Positions 24,338-32,569 of a DNA stretch of 64,000 nt are shown in pieces. The position numbers and the translations under genes were made by a program. This stretch comes from Deinococcus soli (ex Cha et al. 2016) (GTDB lineage Bacteria > Deinococcota > Deinococci > Deinococcales > Deinococcaceae): the NCBI RefSeq assembly GCF_001007995.1, contig NZ_CP011389.1:310001-374000 (forward strand). Reading direction: 5' to 3'. Every line of letters starts with the position of its first letter. The stretch's first letter is position 1. The notes beneath the pieces were generated by a model. It worked only from the letters and a program-made list of their open reading frames with translations. It was not told the DNA's origin and searched no databases.

Positions 24338-25402
24338 GGAGGCCTCCTGCGCGTTCGGCGCGGGCTGAGGGGTGATGGACGAACCCGCCTCCGGGGTGGC
24401 AGGCGGGTCGTCTGTGGGGCTGGTGGTCTGCTCAGCGTCCGGGGTGTCCGGGTCGCCGTCGGCAGTGGGAGGAGGGGCAGCGTGGGCATCCGGGTCGTCG
24501 TCCTCCGGATCGTCTTCAGGATCCGGCGGGGGCGGCTCAGGCGTGGGGGTGGGCGTGGCGCCGGTAAGTTCGCCCAGCACGGCGGTGAGGCTCCCCACCC
24601 GGTCAGCGAGGCCTGCCGTAACGGCAGCCTGCCCGGTCCAGACCTCGCCGCTGCCCCACTGCTCGGCGACGACCGCGCGGGCCTTGCGGCGGCCGCGGGC
24701 GACCGCCTGGATGAACTGGGCGTACATCGCGTCAACCATCTGCTGCCACTCGGCCTGAGCCTCGGCGCTGAACGGCTCGTATGGCTGCCCGAGGGCTTTC
24801 TTCGCGGCGCTGCGGACGTACGTGACGACGATGCCCCAGGTGTTCATCATCTTCGTGTAGTCCGCATGGGTGCTGATCACGCCGATGCTGCCGGTGATCG
24901 CGGTGGGCGTCACGACAATCTCGTTGGCCTGGGACGCCACCCAGTACGCGGCGCTCGCGGCCATGTCGTTGGTGACGGCCACCACGCGTTTCTTCGTGCG
25001 GGCGTACGCCACGGCGTCCCCCGCTTCGACAGTGCCAGCGACCGTGCCGCCCGGGCTGTCCATGGACAACACGATGGTGCTGACGGTGGCGTCGTCGGCC
25101 AGCTTGCGGATCTCCGCGGCGAAGCGCTGCGGATTGACGTACCCGTAGCCTTCCGCCCAGGCGGGCACGCGACTGATCACGACGCCGTGGAAAGTCACGA
25201 GGGCGACGCTCTTGCCGTTGCCCCGCACGAGCGGGACGCGCTGCGTCAGCGCGACCGGTTGCTCGGTGAGGTCCTCCGCGCCAAGGCCGTGCCCCTGGGG
25301 GTTCATCACGCGGGCGTGCAGCTCGTCCAGGATCGGCTGCCCAGTCGCCCAGAGTTGACCGGCCTGGAGAGCGTGGGCGAGGAAGTGCAGGTTTCGTTTC
25401 AA
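23753..25402 (-). CDS. S49 (SppA/ClpP-fold) capsid protease fused to scaffold
   Basis: 549 residues. The first 280 form an SppA-like serine protease (VALVTFHGVVISRVP, SMDSPGGTVAGTVEAGDAV, catalytic serine in NDMAASAAYWVASQAN and lysine-containing TPTAITGSIGVISTHADY). A Pro/Asp/Thr-rich linker follows (PTPTPEPPPPDPEDDPEDD...). The C-terminal 195 residues are a helical scaffold (AAVEEAQRSADAANARAERAEN), like lambda C/Nu3. It should process itself and head proteins during maturation. The scaffold is also encoded by a nested gene. Confidence 0.9.
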   Translation of the reverse strand: MKRNLHFLAHALQAGQLWATGQPILDELHARVMNPQGHGLGAEDLTEQPVALTQRVPLVRGNGKSVALVTFHGVVISRVPAWAEGYGYVNPQRFAAEIRKLADDATVSTIVLSMDSPGGTVAGTVEAGDAVAYARTKKRVVAVTNDMAASAAYWVASQANEIVVTPTAITGSIGVISTHADYTKMMNTWGIVVTYVRSAAKKALGQPYEPFSAEAQAEWQQMVDAMYAQFIQAVARGRRKARAVVAEQWGSGEVWTGQAAVTAGLADRVGSLTAVLGELTGATPTPTPEPPPPDPEDDPEDDDPDAHAAPPPTADGDPDTPDAEQTTSPTDDPPATPEAGSSITPQPAPNAQEASMNIAAISAKLAAGETLSAEERAFLDDHLAAQSAAAAGAGQPTAKVDLSALTPEARAAVEEAQRSADAANARAERAENTANAERDQRLNREFRERALQLGQPAAFGATLRSASEKMTKEEYASLEQSLNATGAQLELIGERGSSKDNKASGNVQADYESRVQAVMKEDPKLTRAQAGQKVMRDDPTFAARYHGGR

Positions 25403-25412
25403 GGCGGGCCTC

Positions 25413-25562
25413 CTACCAGGGCGAGGGGGGCGGTGTGATGCTGCCCGGCCTGGGCATCTGCCCCCCAGGGACGGGCGCCGGGACGGGCGTGGGCGGGCGC
25501 TGCGCGCCGGGCATGGGCAGCTCAGTCAACGGTCGGGGTGTGGGCGTCATGGGTTGGGTCAT
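25413..25562 (-). CDS. Small proline-rich protein between portal and protease
   Basis: 49 residues from the ATG at 25562 (MTQPMTPTPRPLTELPMPG) that overlaps the portal stop (ATGA, 25559-25562). About one third proline; no domain. It is too short for usual gene callers. Tight overlap upstream and a 10-nt gap to the protease support it as a translated member of the operon. Unknown function. Confidence 0.5.
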   Translation of the reverse strand: MTQPMTPTPRPLTELPMPGAQRPPTPVPAPVPGGQMPRPGSITPPPSPW

Positions 25563-26893
25563 GGGGTGGCGTCCTCCTGCCTGGCGGTGTCGGCGCGTTC
25601 CGGCAGGCCGAGTTTCTGCCGGAGTGAGGTTTCGAGGTTCTCGTCGGAGGTGATGGACCCGGACTTGACGGCTTCGTTCACGCGGTCGAGGAAGGCGGTG
25701 AAGGCCGCTTCGCTCAGCCCGCCGTGCTGGAGGGTCGGCCACAGTTGGGGCGGCACGCCGTTGAGACGCATGAGGTTCCCGACACCGAAGCGGTTGATCA
25801 CCGCTGTCATGCCGTCCAGGAACCCGGTCCCGGCCTGTTCGAACAGGTCCGTCAGGTCCCCACTGAGGGCCTGCGCGCCCTTGCCTTCGCTGCCGCCCAG
25901 CAGCAGGAAGCTGGCCAGGAAGGACGTGGCGATCCGCTGGCTGTAGCGCTTGATGATCTTGTCCGTGTCGTGCGCGCGGCTGCCGCCGGACGTGATCAGG
26001 CTGAACTTGTACCCGGTGGGCATGGCCTGCGTGCGGGTCGTGCCGGTCTTCTCGTCCACGTCCTGCACGACGTACTGACTGCTGGGCATCAGCACGAACG
26101 CGCGCTCGTCGTTCCGCACGCCGGCCGCCACCTGCTCGATCACCTGCAACGTGGCCTTCTGCGCGGGCGTCGCGGTGGGACTGAGCAGCTCGACGGGCAC
26201 TTCGACCAGCGGCAGGCCCGCCAGGTCCCGCTCGACGCCCACCGCCTCGAACTCTTCCAGGCGGGACTGGAACCTGTAGGCGCGGCGGGCGTTCACGAGG
26301 AAGCTGCGGCCCTCCGGGTGGCCGCCTGCTTCGGTCGTGCGGAAGTGCAGGCACCGCTGGATGGGGAGGAACACCAGGCCGGTGCGTGTGTTCTGCCACA
26401 TGCCCTGGATGCCGCCGTCCCCGTCGTACTCCCAGCGGGAGAGGGTCCGCTGGGGCCTGAGTGCGAACTTCCGCCACCCAACGCGGCCATCGTTGTGGGC
26501 GCTGCGGTACCGGGCGTCCACCTGGTCGGGGCCGCGCCGGATCTTGTACACGACTTCGAAGTAACTCCAGCCGTGCACGAACATCGTGAGGACGTCCGCG
26601 GCGAAGCTGGGCCAGGTGTGGCTCATGTCGTCCCGGCATTCCTTCAGGAACAGCGCCCACGCCACGGCTTCCGGGCTGTCGTCGGCGGGGACTTCCTGCC
26701 ACTCCACCTGCCGGAACATGGCTTCCAGCGCGAGGAACACCGCGCCGATGATCGGGTCGGTGTCGCGCATCTCCTGGTACAACTGCGACGCGTACACGCC
26801 TTCTTCGGGGAGGAAGTCGCGGCGCCAGTTGCTGCCCGCGCCGCCGCTGCCCAGGATGCCGAGGTCGACGGTGTTGGGTGTGGATTGGGTCAT
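25559..26893 (-). CDS. Portal protein (DUF935 / Mu gp29-like)
   Basis: 444 residues from the ATG at 26893 with AGGAGGTGACCCC just upstream. The portal signature is clear: EGVYASQLYQEMRDTDPIIGAVFLALEAMFRQVEW, then GWSYFEVVYKIRRG, RTLSRWEYDGDGG, HFRTTEAGGHPEGRSFL, and DTDKIIKRYSQRIATSFLASFLLLGGS. The dodecameric ring forms the DNA entry and exit vertex. It is placed between terminase and protease genes. Family-level call is strong. Confidence 0.88.
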   Translation of the reverse strand: MTQSTPNTVDLGILGSGGAGSNWRRDFLPEEGVYASQLYQEMRDTDPIIGAVFLALEAMFRQVEWQEVPADDSPEAVAWALFLKECRDDMSHTWPSFAADVLTMFVHGWSYFEVVYKIRRGPDQVDARYRSAHNDGRVGWRKFALRPQRTLSRWEYDGDGGIQGMWQNTRTGLVFLPIQRCLHFRTTEAGGHPEGRSFLVNARRAYRFQSRLEEFEAVGVERDLAGLPLVEVPVELLSPTATPAQKATLQVIEQVAAGVRNDERAFVLMPSSQYVVQDVDEKTGTTRTQAMPTGYKFSLITSGGSRAHDTDKIIKRYSQRIATSFLASFLLLGGSEGKGAQALSGDLTDLFEQAGTGFLDGMTAVINRFGVGNLMRLNGVPPQLWPTLQHGGLSEAAFTAFLDRVNEAVKSGSITSDENLETSLRQKLGLPERADTARQEDATP

Positions 26894-26985
26894 GGGGTCA
26901 CCTCCTGAGGGCGTGATGCGGGTCGCCAGATTGGACGGCCGCTCTGAGGTGGGGCCGGGTTGGTGCCGCGCGGCGTGCCCGCGGG

Positions 26986-28593
26986 TCATCGACGCCAGAG
27001 ACTGGTTTTCTGGCTGTTCACGGCGGTCAGGCCTGTGAGGTCAAGGGGAGGGGTGGGCGGCGGGGCGCGGCGGGGTGGGTCGTACACGGCCAGGGCGAGC
27101 GCGTCGGCCCGGTCGGGGCTGCGGCCCATGCGTTTCTTGAGGTCCTCTTTCTTCTCAACCTTGGCGCGGCCCTGCGTGTCGAAGTTGTACTTCACGGCCA
27201 CCAGCTCGCCTTCCAAGTGACTGTCGGGGGGCAGTTGCCCACCTTCCTTCAGCCAGTCGCGCAGCGCGAACCAGAGTTGGTCACGCAGCTTGCTGTACCC
27301 CTCGCTCGTGGCAGCCTCGCTGACCGTGACGGGCAGGGCCGTGATGCCCAGCGTCCGGGCGCGGTCGCTGTGCCGGAGGTGGTCGGTGACGCCGCCTCCG
27401 TTGCCGAGGTCGTCGATCTTCACGCGGACCGCGCCAGCACTGACGGGGTAGTCGTGGGCCGCGCGGAGTTCTTCGACGAGGTCCATGACGTGCCCGGCCA
27501 CTTCCACGTTGTCCTGCTTCGCATGCACACGTGGTGGCAGGGGGTACGTCCCGAACAGGGGTTGCAGGACGGTGCTGTCATCTCCGAACCGGGCGACGTC
27601 CACGCCCAGCGTGAAGGCACCGGTGGGCGCCGCTTCCTGCGCGGCGTACCGGGCGCGGGCCGCTTCGACGAGACCCAGGCCGATGACGGTGTTCTCCGCC
27701 TGCGTGGGGAAGTTCCCGCGCACGCGCACCTGGAACAGGGGGCTTTCCTCACCCCACTCGCTGAGCTTCTCCTGCACCCATTCCCGCGTGGCGAGGCCCG
27801 GGATGATCAGCTCCCCGGCCTGCACATTCGGGGTGTCCTCTGAGGAGACGTGGATGGTCTCCCAGAGGTGCCGCTTGGTGGTGAACGCGTCGTAGAACGT
27901 GCCGCTGGTCTGCGTGGGGTTGCTGATCAGGAGCAGGCCTGCGCCGCCGGCCATGTTCCCCTCGATTGCTTCGTAGAGTGCCTCGTCCACGCCGGACGCC
28001 TCGTCGATGATGAACACGAGGTCCGCGCCGCTGATGCCAGCCATCTTCTCCGCGTCCGCGGTGCTGAACCCGAACACTTCACTGTCCCGGTAGCGCAGGC
28101 CGCTGGCCGGATCGAGGAACAGGTCGCCGGGCAGGCGCGCCTCGCGGTGCCGCTTGCTGAGTTCCTTCCAGATGATCGCCTTGACCTGGCGGGCGGTGGG
28201 CGCGGACAGGACGGTGCGGCTGCCTTCCCGGCACAGGCAGCGCCACAGGGCGATGATCGCGGCCGTGGTGGACTTGGACACCTTGTGCCCGGAACGCACG
28301 GCCACCTTCCGTTTGTCGCGGATGGCCAGCAGGATGCGTTCCATGGCCGCCCAGACCGTGATGCTCAGTACGTCCTTCGCGAACCCCACCGGGTCATTGA
28401 CGTACTTCGCGAATGGGTTCTCGTCCGTGCGGACGGCCTTGGGTGCAGTCTGGGTCAGGCCTGCCTGGAGACCGCGGCTAAAAGCGGAGGCGGCGGTGGG
28501 CTCAGTAGCGGACGCTGCGGGCGTGTCGTTCAAGAGCGCCTGCAAGTTCAGCGCGCAGGTCCGCTGGTGTGAACGTCGATAGGTCTGCGTCAT
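26986..28593 (-). CDS. Terminase large subunit
   Basis: 535 residues from the ATG at 28593, with GGGAGGTGATCGC before it. The ATPase part has a Walker A-like SGHKVSKSTTAA, a Walker B LVFIIDEASGVDEALYE and a coupling motif in LLISNPTQTSG. The C-terminal RNase H-like nuclease starts at GAFTLGVDVARFGDDSTV and carries the second acidic site in KIDDLGNGGGV and the third near RSPDRADALALAV. It packages phage DNA into the procapsid. The 92-bp overlap with the small subunit suggests coupling. Confidence 0.93.
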   Translation of the reverse strand: MTQTYRRSHQRTCALNLQALLNDTPAASATEPTAASAFSRGLQAGLTQTAPKAVRTDENPFAKYVNDPVGFAKDVLSITVWAAMERILLAIRDKRKVAVRSGHKVSKSTTAAIIALWRCLCREGSRTVLSAPTARQVKAIIWKELSKRHREARLPGDLFLDPASGLRYRDSEVFGFSTADAEKMAGISGADLVFIIDEASGVDEALYEAIEGNMAGGAGLLLISNPTQTSGTFYDAFTTKRHLWETIHVSSEDTPNVQAGELIIPGLATREWVQEKLSEWGEESPLFQVRVRGNFPTQAENTVIGLGLVEAARARYAAQEAAPTGAFTLGVDVARFGDDSTVLQPLFGTYPLPPRVHAKQDNVEVAGHVMDLVEELRAAHDYPVSAGAVRVKIDDLGNGGGVTDHLRHSDRARTLGITALPVTVSEAATSEGYSKLRDQLWFALRDWLKEGGQLPPDSHLEGELVAVKYNFDTQGRAKVEKKEDLKKRMGRSPDRADALALAVYDPPRRAPPPTPPLDLTGLTAVNSQKTSLWRR

Positions 28594-29272
28594 CTGCGAT
28601 CACCTCCCTGAGGGCGAGAACGGTCTTGAGGCCGAGTTCGTTCAGCACGCGGTCCACTTCCGCGAGGCTGATGCTGCGTTCCCCCTCACGTTTCTGAATG
28701 CGTTCGACCATCCCGCCGATCTTGTCGATCAGGCTCACGGCCGTGGCCAGGTCGGGCAGTTGGCGGGGCTTACTTTCGAAGTGCTCCGGGATGGGCGGCG
28801 CGGGCGGGTCCATCTCCGGTTCGCTGTGCCCCTGCCGGACTGCTTCGAGGTACAGCGCCATCTGCTCTCGCCAGAGCTTCACGGCCTCCAGGTACCCAGT
28901 GGTGTGGCTGGCGTGCCACGCGATGATTGCGCCGGTGATCTGATCGTGCCGCTCGATGTAGTCGTGCACGATGGCACGCATCCGGGCGAGGTCCTTGCTG
29001 AGGTTCAGCAGGTCAGCGTCGGTGCTGTACCCGTCGATCAGTTCCCTCAGGCGCGGGCTGGCGTTGACTTCCAGGTACGCCGGACTGGGCTTCTGCGCGC
29101 CGCCCCCGTGGAGCTTGCAGCGGCCCTCTCCGGGGTGGTCGGTGCCCCAACCGGCGGGGCGTTTGCAGGTGCCGGGCCGCTTGTTGTGCTTGGCGCCGCA
29201 GAGGGGCAGTTTGGCCCGTTCGGCTTTGGTGGTGCCCTGCTTGCCGGGCTGGCGTTTTGGTGCATCTGTCAC
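28502..29272 (-). CDS. Terminase small subunit (HGGG-type zinc motif)
   Basis: 256 residues from a GTG at 29272 (VTDAPKRQPGKQ); an ATG at 29293 is an alternative. The N-terminus bears LCGAKHNKRPGTCKRPAGWGTDHPGEGRCKLHGGG, the Cys/His cluster common in phage small terminase or associated proteins. A helical body includes DLARMRAIVHDYIERHDQ and LWREQMALYLEAVRQG. It overlaps the large subunit. The upstream 17-codon frame starting ATG near 29319 with an AGAAGGTGA site ends in TGA overlapping the GTG, which may couple translation. Confidence 0.8.
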   Translation of the reverse strand: MTDAPKRQPGKQGTTKAERAKLPLCGAKHNKRPGTCKRPAGWGTDHPGEGRCKLHGGGAQKPSPAYLEVNASPRLRELIDGYSTDADLLNLSKDLARMRAIVHDYIERHDQITGAIIAWHASHTTGYLEAVKLWREQMALYLEAVRQGHSEPEMDPPAPPIPEHFESKPRQLPDLATAVSLIDKIGGMVERIQKREGERSISLAEVDRVLNELGLKTVLALREVIADDADLSTFTPADLRAELAGALERHARSVRY

Positions 29273-29355
29273 GGGGTTGTCCCACCGATGCATCTGTCTT
29301 GGGGGTGCTGGTGTTGCGGCATGGTGGGATTCACCTTCTTGGTAGGGTGCACGGG

Positions 29356-29520
29356 ATGAAACCCGAACTGTGGACTGTCGTGCTCGTGGTCGCGTTGGCG
29401 CTGGCGGGTTTCTTTCTGCTCCGGGACGCTCCAACCGGCGTGTTGATGCCACTCGCGTTGGTCATCGTTGCTGGGTTGGCGCAGAGGCTGCAGGGGAAAG
29501 GCAAGCGCGAGCAGGGCTGA
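29356..29520 (+). CDS. Small membrane protein, leaderless (54 aa)
   Basis: MKPELWTVVLVVALALAGFF and a second hydrophobic helix (VLMPLALVIVAGLAQRL) with a basic tail (QGKGKREQG). TAGGGT (29343-29348) ends 7 nt before the ATG. It opposes the late operon, directly at its promoter end. The small two-helix form is shared with other plus-strand genes of this prophage. No function can be given. Confidence 0.6.
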   Translation: MKPELWTVVLVVALALAGFFLLRDAPTGVLMPLALVIVAGLAQRLQGKGKREQG

Positions 29521-29544
29521 AAAAGCCCCACGCGGCGGTGGGGC
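29521..29544 (-). terminator. Rho-independent terminator on the minus strand
   Basis: GCCCCAC (29525-29531) pairs with GTGGGGC (29538-29544) over a 6-nt loop; on the minus strand the stem is followed by a T-run (aaaa at 29521-29524 on the plus strand plus the preceding bases). It separates minus-strand transcription from the right region (RusA end) from the late operon beginning at 29.3 kb. It also follows the stop of the 29356 gene. Confidence 0.7.
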
Positions 29545-29725
29545 GTCCCTCCGCCTTCACTCGGGCGGCACTGTGTTGTTGGGTGACGTGAAGGGAGCGC
29601 GGTGGGTGTCAGGGTCGCGTCACGCTTATGGCTGATTGAAGAGTGACAGCAACGTGTCGCTGTTGAGGGTGTCGGTCAAATGATGTGCGGCATGGTCGTG
29701 TGACTGGATTGGGTACGGTGAGGGC

Positions 29726-29986
29726 ATGACGATGCTGCAGCGTGGTGTGCTGGTGGTTGGCTTGTTGGCTCTCCTGTGGGTCACGGTGGTGCATCCGCCG
29801 CTGAGGGCGTTGATGGATGGGCAGTGGATTGATGCGCGGAAGTTCTGTGCGCAGACCGACGCGGGGGATGGGCGGTGCTGGCAGGTGCTGGATTACCAGC
29901 AGGACACGGGGCGCTTATTGGTGTACGTGGCGGTGATCGTGGTGGTGACGCTGGTGGGTGTCGTTGCATCGAAGCGGCGGGCGTAA
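29726..29986 (+). CDS. Two-helix membrane protein, leaderless
   Basis: 86 residues: an N-terminal helix (GVLVVGLLALLWVTVVHPP), a loop with two cysteines (RKFCAQTDAGDGRCWQVL) that may form a disulfide outside, and a C-terminal helix (LLVYVAVIVVVTLVGVVASKRRA). TACGGT (29714-29719) ends 6 nt before the ATG. A perfect hairpin follows the gene at 29995. It has the form of an autonomous moron gene. The role, possibly in superinfection exclusion, is unproved. Confidence 0.65.
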   Translation: MTMLQRGVLVVGLLALLWVTVVHPPLRALMDGQWIDARKFCAQTDAGDGRCWQVLDYQQDTGRLLVYVAVIVVVTLVGVVASKRRA

Positions 29987-29994
29987 CAGTGAAA

Positions 29995-30018
29995 ACGTCG
30001 CTCCGGTTGGAGCGACGT
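29995..30018 (+). terminator. Perfect hairpin terminator after the 29726 gene
   Basis: ACGTCGCTCC (29995-30004) pairs without mismatch with GGAGCGACGT (30009-30018) around a GGTT loop, followed by gtggtttcg. The position right after the plus-strand gene suggests it ends that transcript; the T run is short. Confidence 0.6.
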
Positions 30019-30061
30019 GTGGTTTCGACTTGTTGTGCAGCCTATCCAAAGTATGCGTTGA

Positions 30062-30964
30062 TCATTGGATTTCTGCAATGGGGAGTGTGCGGAGGTGTTC
30101 CTGCGCATGCGGATCTCCGAGGTGGAACGCGAGGGTCAGCACGGCGTGGGCGTACTTCACGGCCTGCGGCTTGCTAGGGTGCCACCCGCCACGCGGATCT
30201 AGCAGGGTAGCGAGGGTGGTGCCGTCCCGGATGGCGCTGAGGGTGGGGTCGGTGTTGACCAGCTGCGCGAGGACTCCTTCGGGAACGTTGCGCCAGGGCA
30301 TGTCCACTTCACGCGTGCCCAGATCGTAGGGCGCGCTGGCCCAGTTGCCCACAATGGGGCGCATCCGGCCCCCGCCGTTGCCTTTCTCGCGGGGCAGCTT
30401 TCCCCCACCAATCTGATGCACGTCCCACGTGCGCAGGGCCTGGTAGTACTGCTCAGCGTGGTCTCGCGCGGCCCGCTCGCGTTCCCGGCGCGTCTTGCCA
30501 CTGAATTGATCGTGGACGATCCGCGTGCGGGTGCGGCCCAGGGGGCGCGGGGCGGGGCGGGGTTCCTGGTACCGCTCGCCGGGGCTGCTCAGGGTCAGGA
30601 GGGCGCTCTGGCCGGGCAGTTGCTGGATCTGCTCCCGGTGGTACTGGGTGGGGTCCTGGACGTTGCGGGCGCGGCGGGCGAGTTCGGGGGCGCTGCTCTC
30701 CCAGTCCCGGGCGGCCTGCGCGGCGCACACCTGCCGGTACAGGGTGCGGAGCTGGGTGTACCGGGTGCGGAGACCGGCGCGGCGGGCGCGCCACATCGCG
30801 CGGACCAGCTTGCGCCGGGCAGTCTGGAGGCCGTCCTGGGTGGGGTTGAGCCAGACGGCGCGGACGGTGCGTTCCGCGGCGGTGAGGCTGGGCGGGCGGG
30901 GTGCGGTTCGGGTGGTGGTCTTGCGGGGCATCGGCACCTCGGGGTGGGGGCGGGTCATGGTCAT
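30062..30964 (-). CDS. Hypothetical prophage protein (300 aa)
   Basis: Starts at the ATG at 30964, preceded by AGGAGCC. The N-terminus is basic and proline-rich; the middle has a helical Arg-rich part (ARRKLVRAMWRARRAGLRTRYTQLRTLYRQ), then a region rich in Arg/Pro, and a C-terminal globular part (NVPEGVLAQLVNTDPTLSAIRDGTTLATLLDPRGGWHPSKPQAV...). Strong positive charge suggests nucleic-acid binding. It is downstream of RusA on the same strand. No family recognised. Confidence 0.6.
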   Translation of the reverse strand: MTMTRPHPEVPMPRKTTTRTAPRPPSLTAAERTVRAVWLNPTQDGLQTARRKLVRAMWRARRAGLRTRYTQLRTLYRQVCAAQAARDWESSAPELARRARNVQDPTQYHREQIQQLPGQSALLTLSSPGERYQEPRPAPRPLGRTRTRIVHDQFSGKTRRERERAARDHAEQYYQALRTWDVHQIGGGKLPREKGNGGGRMRPIVGNWASAPYDLGTREVDMPWRNVPEGVLAQLVNTDPTLSAIRDGTTLATLLDPRGGWHPSKPQAVKYAHAVLTLAFHLGDPHAQEHLRTLPIAEIQ

Positions 30965-31013
30965 CGGTGCTGGCTCCTGGGCGGTTGGGGAGAACTGGAT
31001 GATGGGAGCGTCC

Positions 31014-31427
31014 TCACGTTGGGCTTTGAGTTGTGTTGAGCTGCGTCCCACATTGCCAAAAGCGGTACAAAGTGCCCGAGGTGCGCGTCGCACACTGACT
31101 GCGTTGCACTTGCTCCAATGACGCTCGGTGCGGACCATCCCCGAGCCTCTGGCGGACCGTGCAACCTAATTCCTCCCCTTCTCGCCCCCAGCTTTCTGGG
31201 GGTGTTCTTGTGTGGATGATGGGTGGGAGGTCGCGGGGCTGGTCTGTGGGGTGTGGCAGGTGTGGGGTGAGGCCCAGGTCGTAGAGGTAGTGGGCGTCCC
31301 GGTCTTTGATGCGCAGGTGCCCGCGCCGCCGCTGCTGGTACCGGGCGCGGATCAGGCGGCGCAGGATGGGGTCGGTGGCGGCTTCCAGCGCGCGGGCGTA
31401 CTCGCGTTCTTCCTGGCGTCGGCTCAT
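31014..31427 (-). CDS. Hypothetical protein after RusA
   Basis: 137 residues from the ATG at 31427 that overlaps the RusA stop (ATGA). The first 80 residues (MSRRQEEREYARALEAATDPILRRLIRARYQQRRRGHLRIKDRDAHYLYDLGL) are strongly helical and basic. The C-terminal part is less ordered and may be spurious reading past a hairpin at about 31188-31207. It is probably a replication or recombination accessory. No family recognised. Confidence 0.5.
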   Translation of the reverse strand: MSRRQEEREYARALEAATDPILRRLIRARYQQRRRGHLRIKDRDAHYLYDLGLTPHLPHPTDQPRDLPPIIHTRTPPESWGREGEELGCTVRQRLGDGPHRASLEQVQRSQCATRTSGTLYRFWQCGTQLNTTQSPT

Positions 31428-32134
31428 GGTTGGACCTCGAAGAGGGTGACGGTGAGGGGCGTGATGGTGACGTGCACCTGCCCGCCGCTGGTGACCGGGC
31501 CGCGCGTGACGCGCAGCTCGTCGATGAGGCTGTCGTCGGCCCAGACGCCGCAGTGGGTGAGGGCGTCCAGGCACGCCTTGACGTGGTTGTCCACGTCGTA
31601 GGACCGTCGGGTGGGGGCGCACAAGGTGAGGTGCACGGCCAGGCGGGCGCCGGGTGGGGTCACGAAGGGGGCGTGCGCGCGGTAGGTGTCCAGGGAGGTG
31701 CGGACGTTCCGGCGGTACATGCGGCCCTCCTCGCTCATCAGGAGCTTGACGTAGTAGGGCGGCGCACCGGGATTCTTGGGCTTGCAAGGCTTGAGGACGT
31801 GCCGCCAGTAGTGGTTGATGCTGGGGCCCCAGGGGAGCGCGAACAGCAAGGCGCCGCCGTCCAGAGTGCCGAGGTAGGTGTGCACCTCAGCGCCCAACGG
31901 TGCACCATCGCGTGGCGCAGTGGCGGGTCTCAGGGGTGGACTTGTTTTGGGTGCTGCGGCCGGGATCGGCACACTGGTCAGTTTTTGCTGCGCTGGGAGG
32001 GGAGCAGTGGGTGGACTCGTTTTCGGCAGTTCTGCTTCCAGGCCCAGCCGGGCACGGGTCGCGTCACGCAGACCTGGGTCCGCGATCTTGGACAGGTACG
32101 CCTCGGCAGCCTGACGGGTTGGGAAGGGGTTCAT
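31424..32134 (-). CDS. rusA: RusA family Holliday junction resolvase
   Basis: 236 residues. An N-terminal extension of about 85 residues rich in Pro/Ala precedes the RusA fold, which begins at LLFALPWGPSINHYWRH. The catalytic acidic residues are visible in TRRSYDVDNHVKACLDALTHCGVWADDSLIDELRVTRG. The enzyme cuts four-way junctions and, in phages, processes replication intermediates before packaging. The N-terminal extension (PFPTRQAAEAYLSKIADPGLRDATRARLG) may be a separate helical domain. Core family call is firm. Confidence 0.88.
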   Translation of the reverse strand: MNPFPTRQAAEAYLSKIADPGLRDATRARLGLEAELPKTSPPTAPLPAQQKLTSVPIPAAAPKTSPPLRPATAPRDGAPLGAEVHTYLGTLDGGALLFALPWGPSINHYWRHVLKPCKPKNPGAPPYYVKLLMSEEGRMYRRNVRTSLDTYRAHAPFVTPPGARLAVHLTLCAPTRRSYDVDNHVKACLDALTHCGVWADDSLIDELRVTRGPVTSGGQVHVTITPLTVTLFEVQP

Positions 32135-32279
32135 GCGGCCACCTTTGGCAGTGCGCCACTGGGTACAACCACCGCCGCGCGGGGGATGTGCACGTCACAC
32201 CCAACGTCAACATGCGTCACTGGGAACCCTCGGGCGTTTCCACGTGCGTGGCGTGGTCTTTAGTGATAGGACGGGAGGG

Positions 32280-32531
32280 ATGAGCTTTCCCGTGCAGCAG
32301 AACAAGTGGTGTTTCGTCCTGACGCTCGTGTACGGGACCGCCGTGCTCGTGGATTGGCTCTTCGTGCCAGATGGGTCCGAGTGGCAATGGGTGAATTTCG
32401 GCCTGGGTCAGTTGAAGCTGGCTGCCCTCTTTGGGCTGGTGGCCCTGTGGTCGCCGCGCCGCTGGGTGTTCGCCCTTCTGGTGATCGTGTGGGTGGCCCT
32501 GGCGGTCATTGGCTGGCCCCGGACGCTGTAA
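32280..32531 (+). CDS. Small membrane protein, tandem paralogue A, leaderless
   Basis: 83 residues, start MSFPVQQNKWCFVLTLV. Three hydrophobic segments, with the shared core W-Q-W-V-N-F-G-L and the end SPRRWVFALLVIVWVALAVIGWPRTL. TAGGAC (32267-32272) ends 7 nt before the ATG. It is a clear duplicate of the gene at 32633. Its strand opposes the RusA cluster. Function unknown. Confidence 0.7.
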   Translation: MSFPVQQNKWCFVLTLVYGTAVLVDWLFVPDGSEWQWVNFGLGQLKLAALFGLVALWSPRRWVFALLVIVWVALAVIGWPRTL

Positions 32532-32569
32532 CACCGTGCGGTGCGCAGCGCAACCAACGTGAGAGCGCG

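Noticed and set aside
29300..29320. Annotating the 17-codon frame before the small terminase as a gene
   Set aside because: Its ribosome site and overlapping stop are suggestive, but it is too short to support alone; mentioned with the terminase instead.
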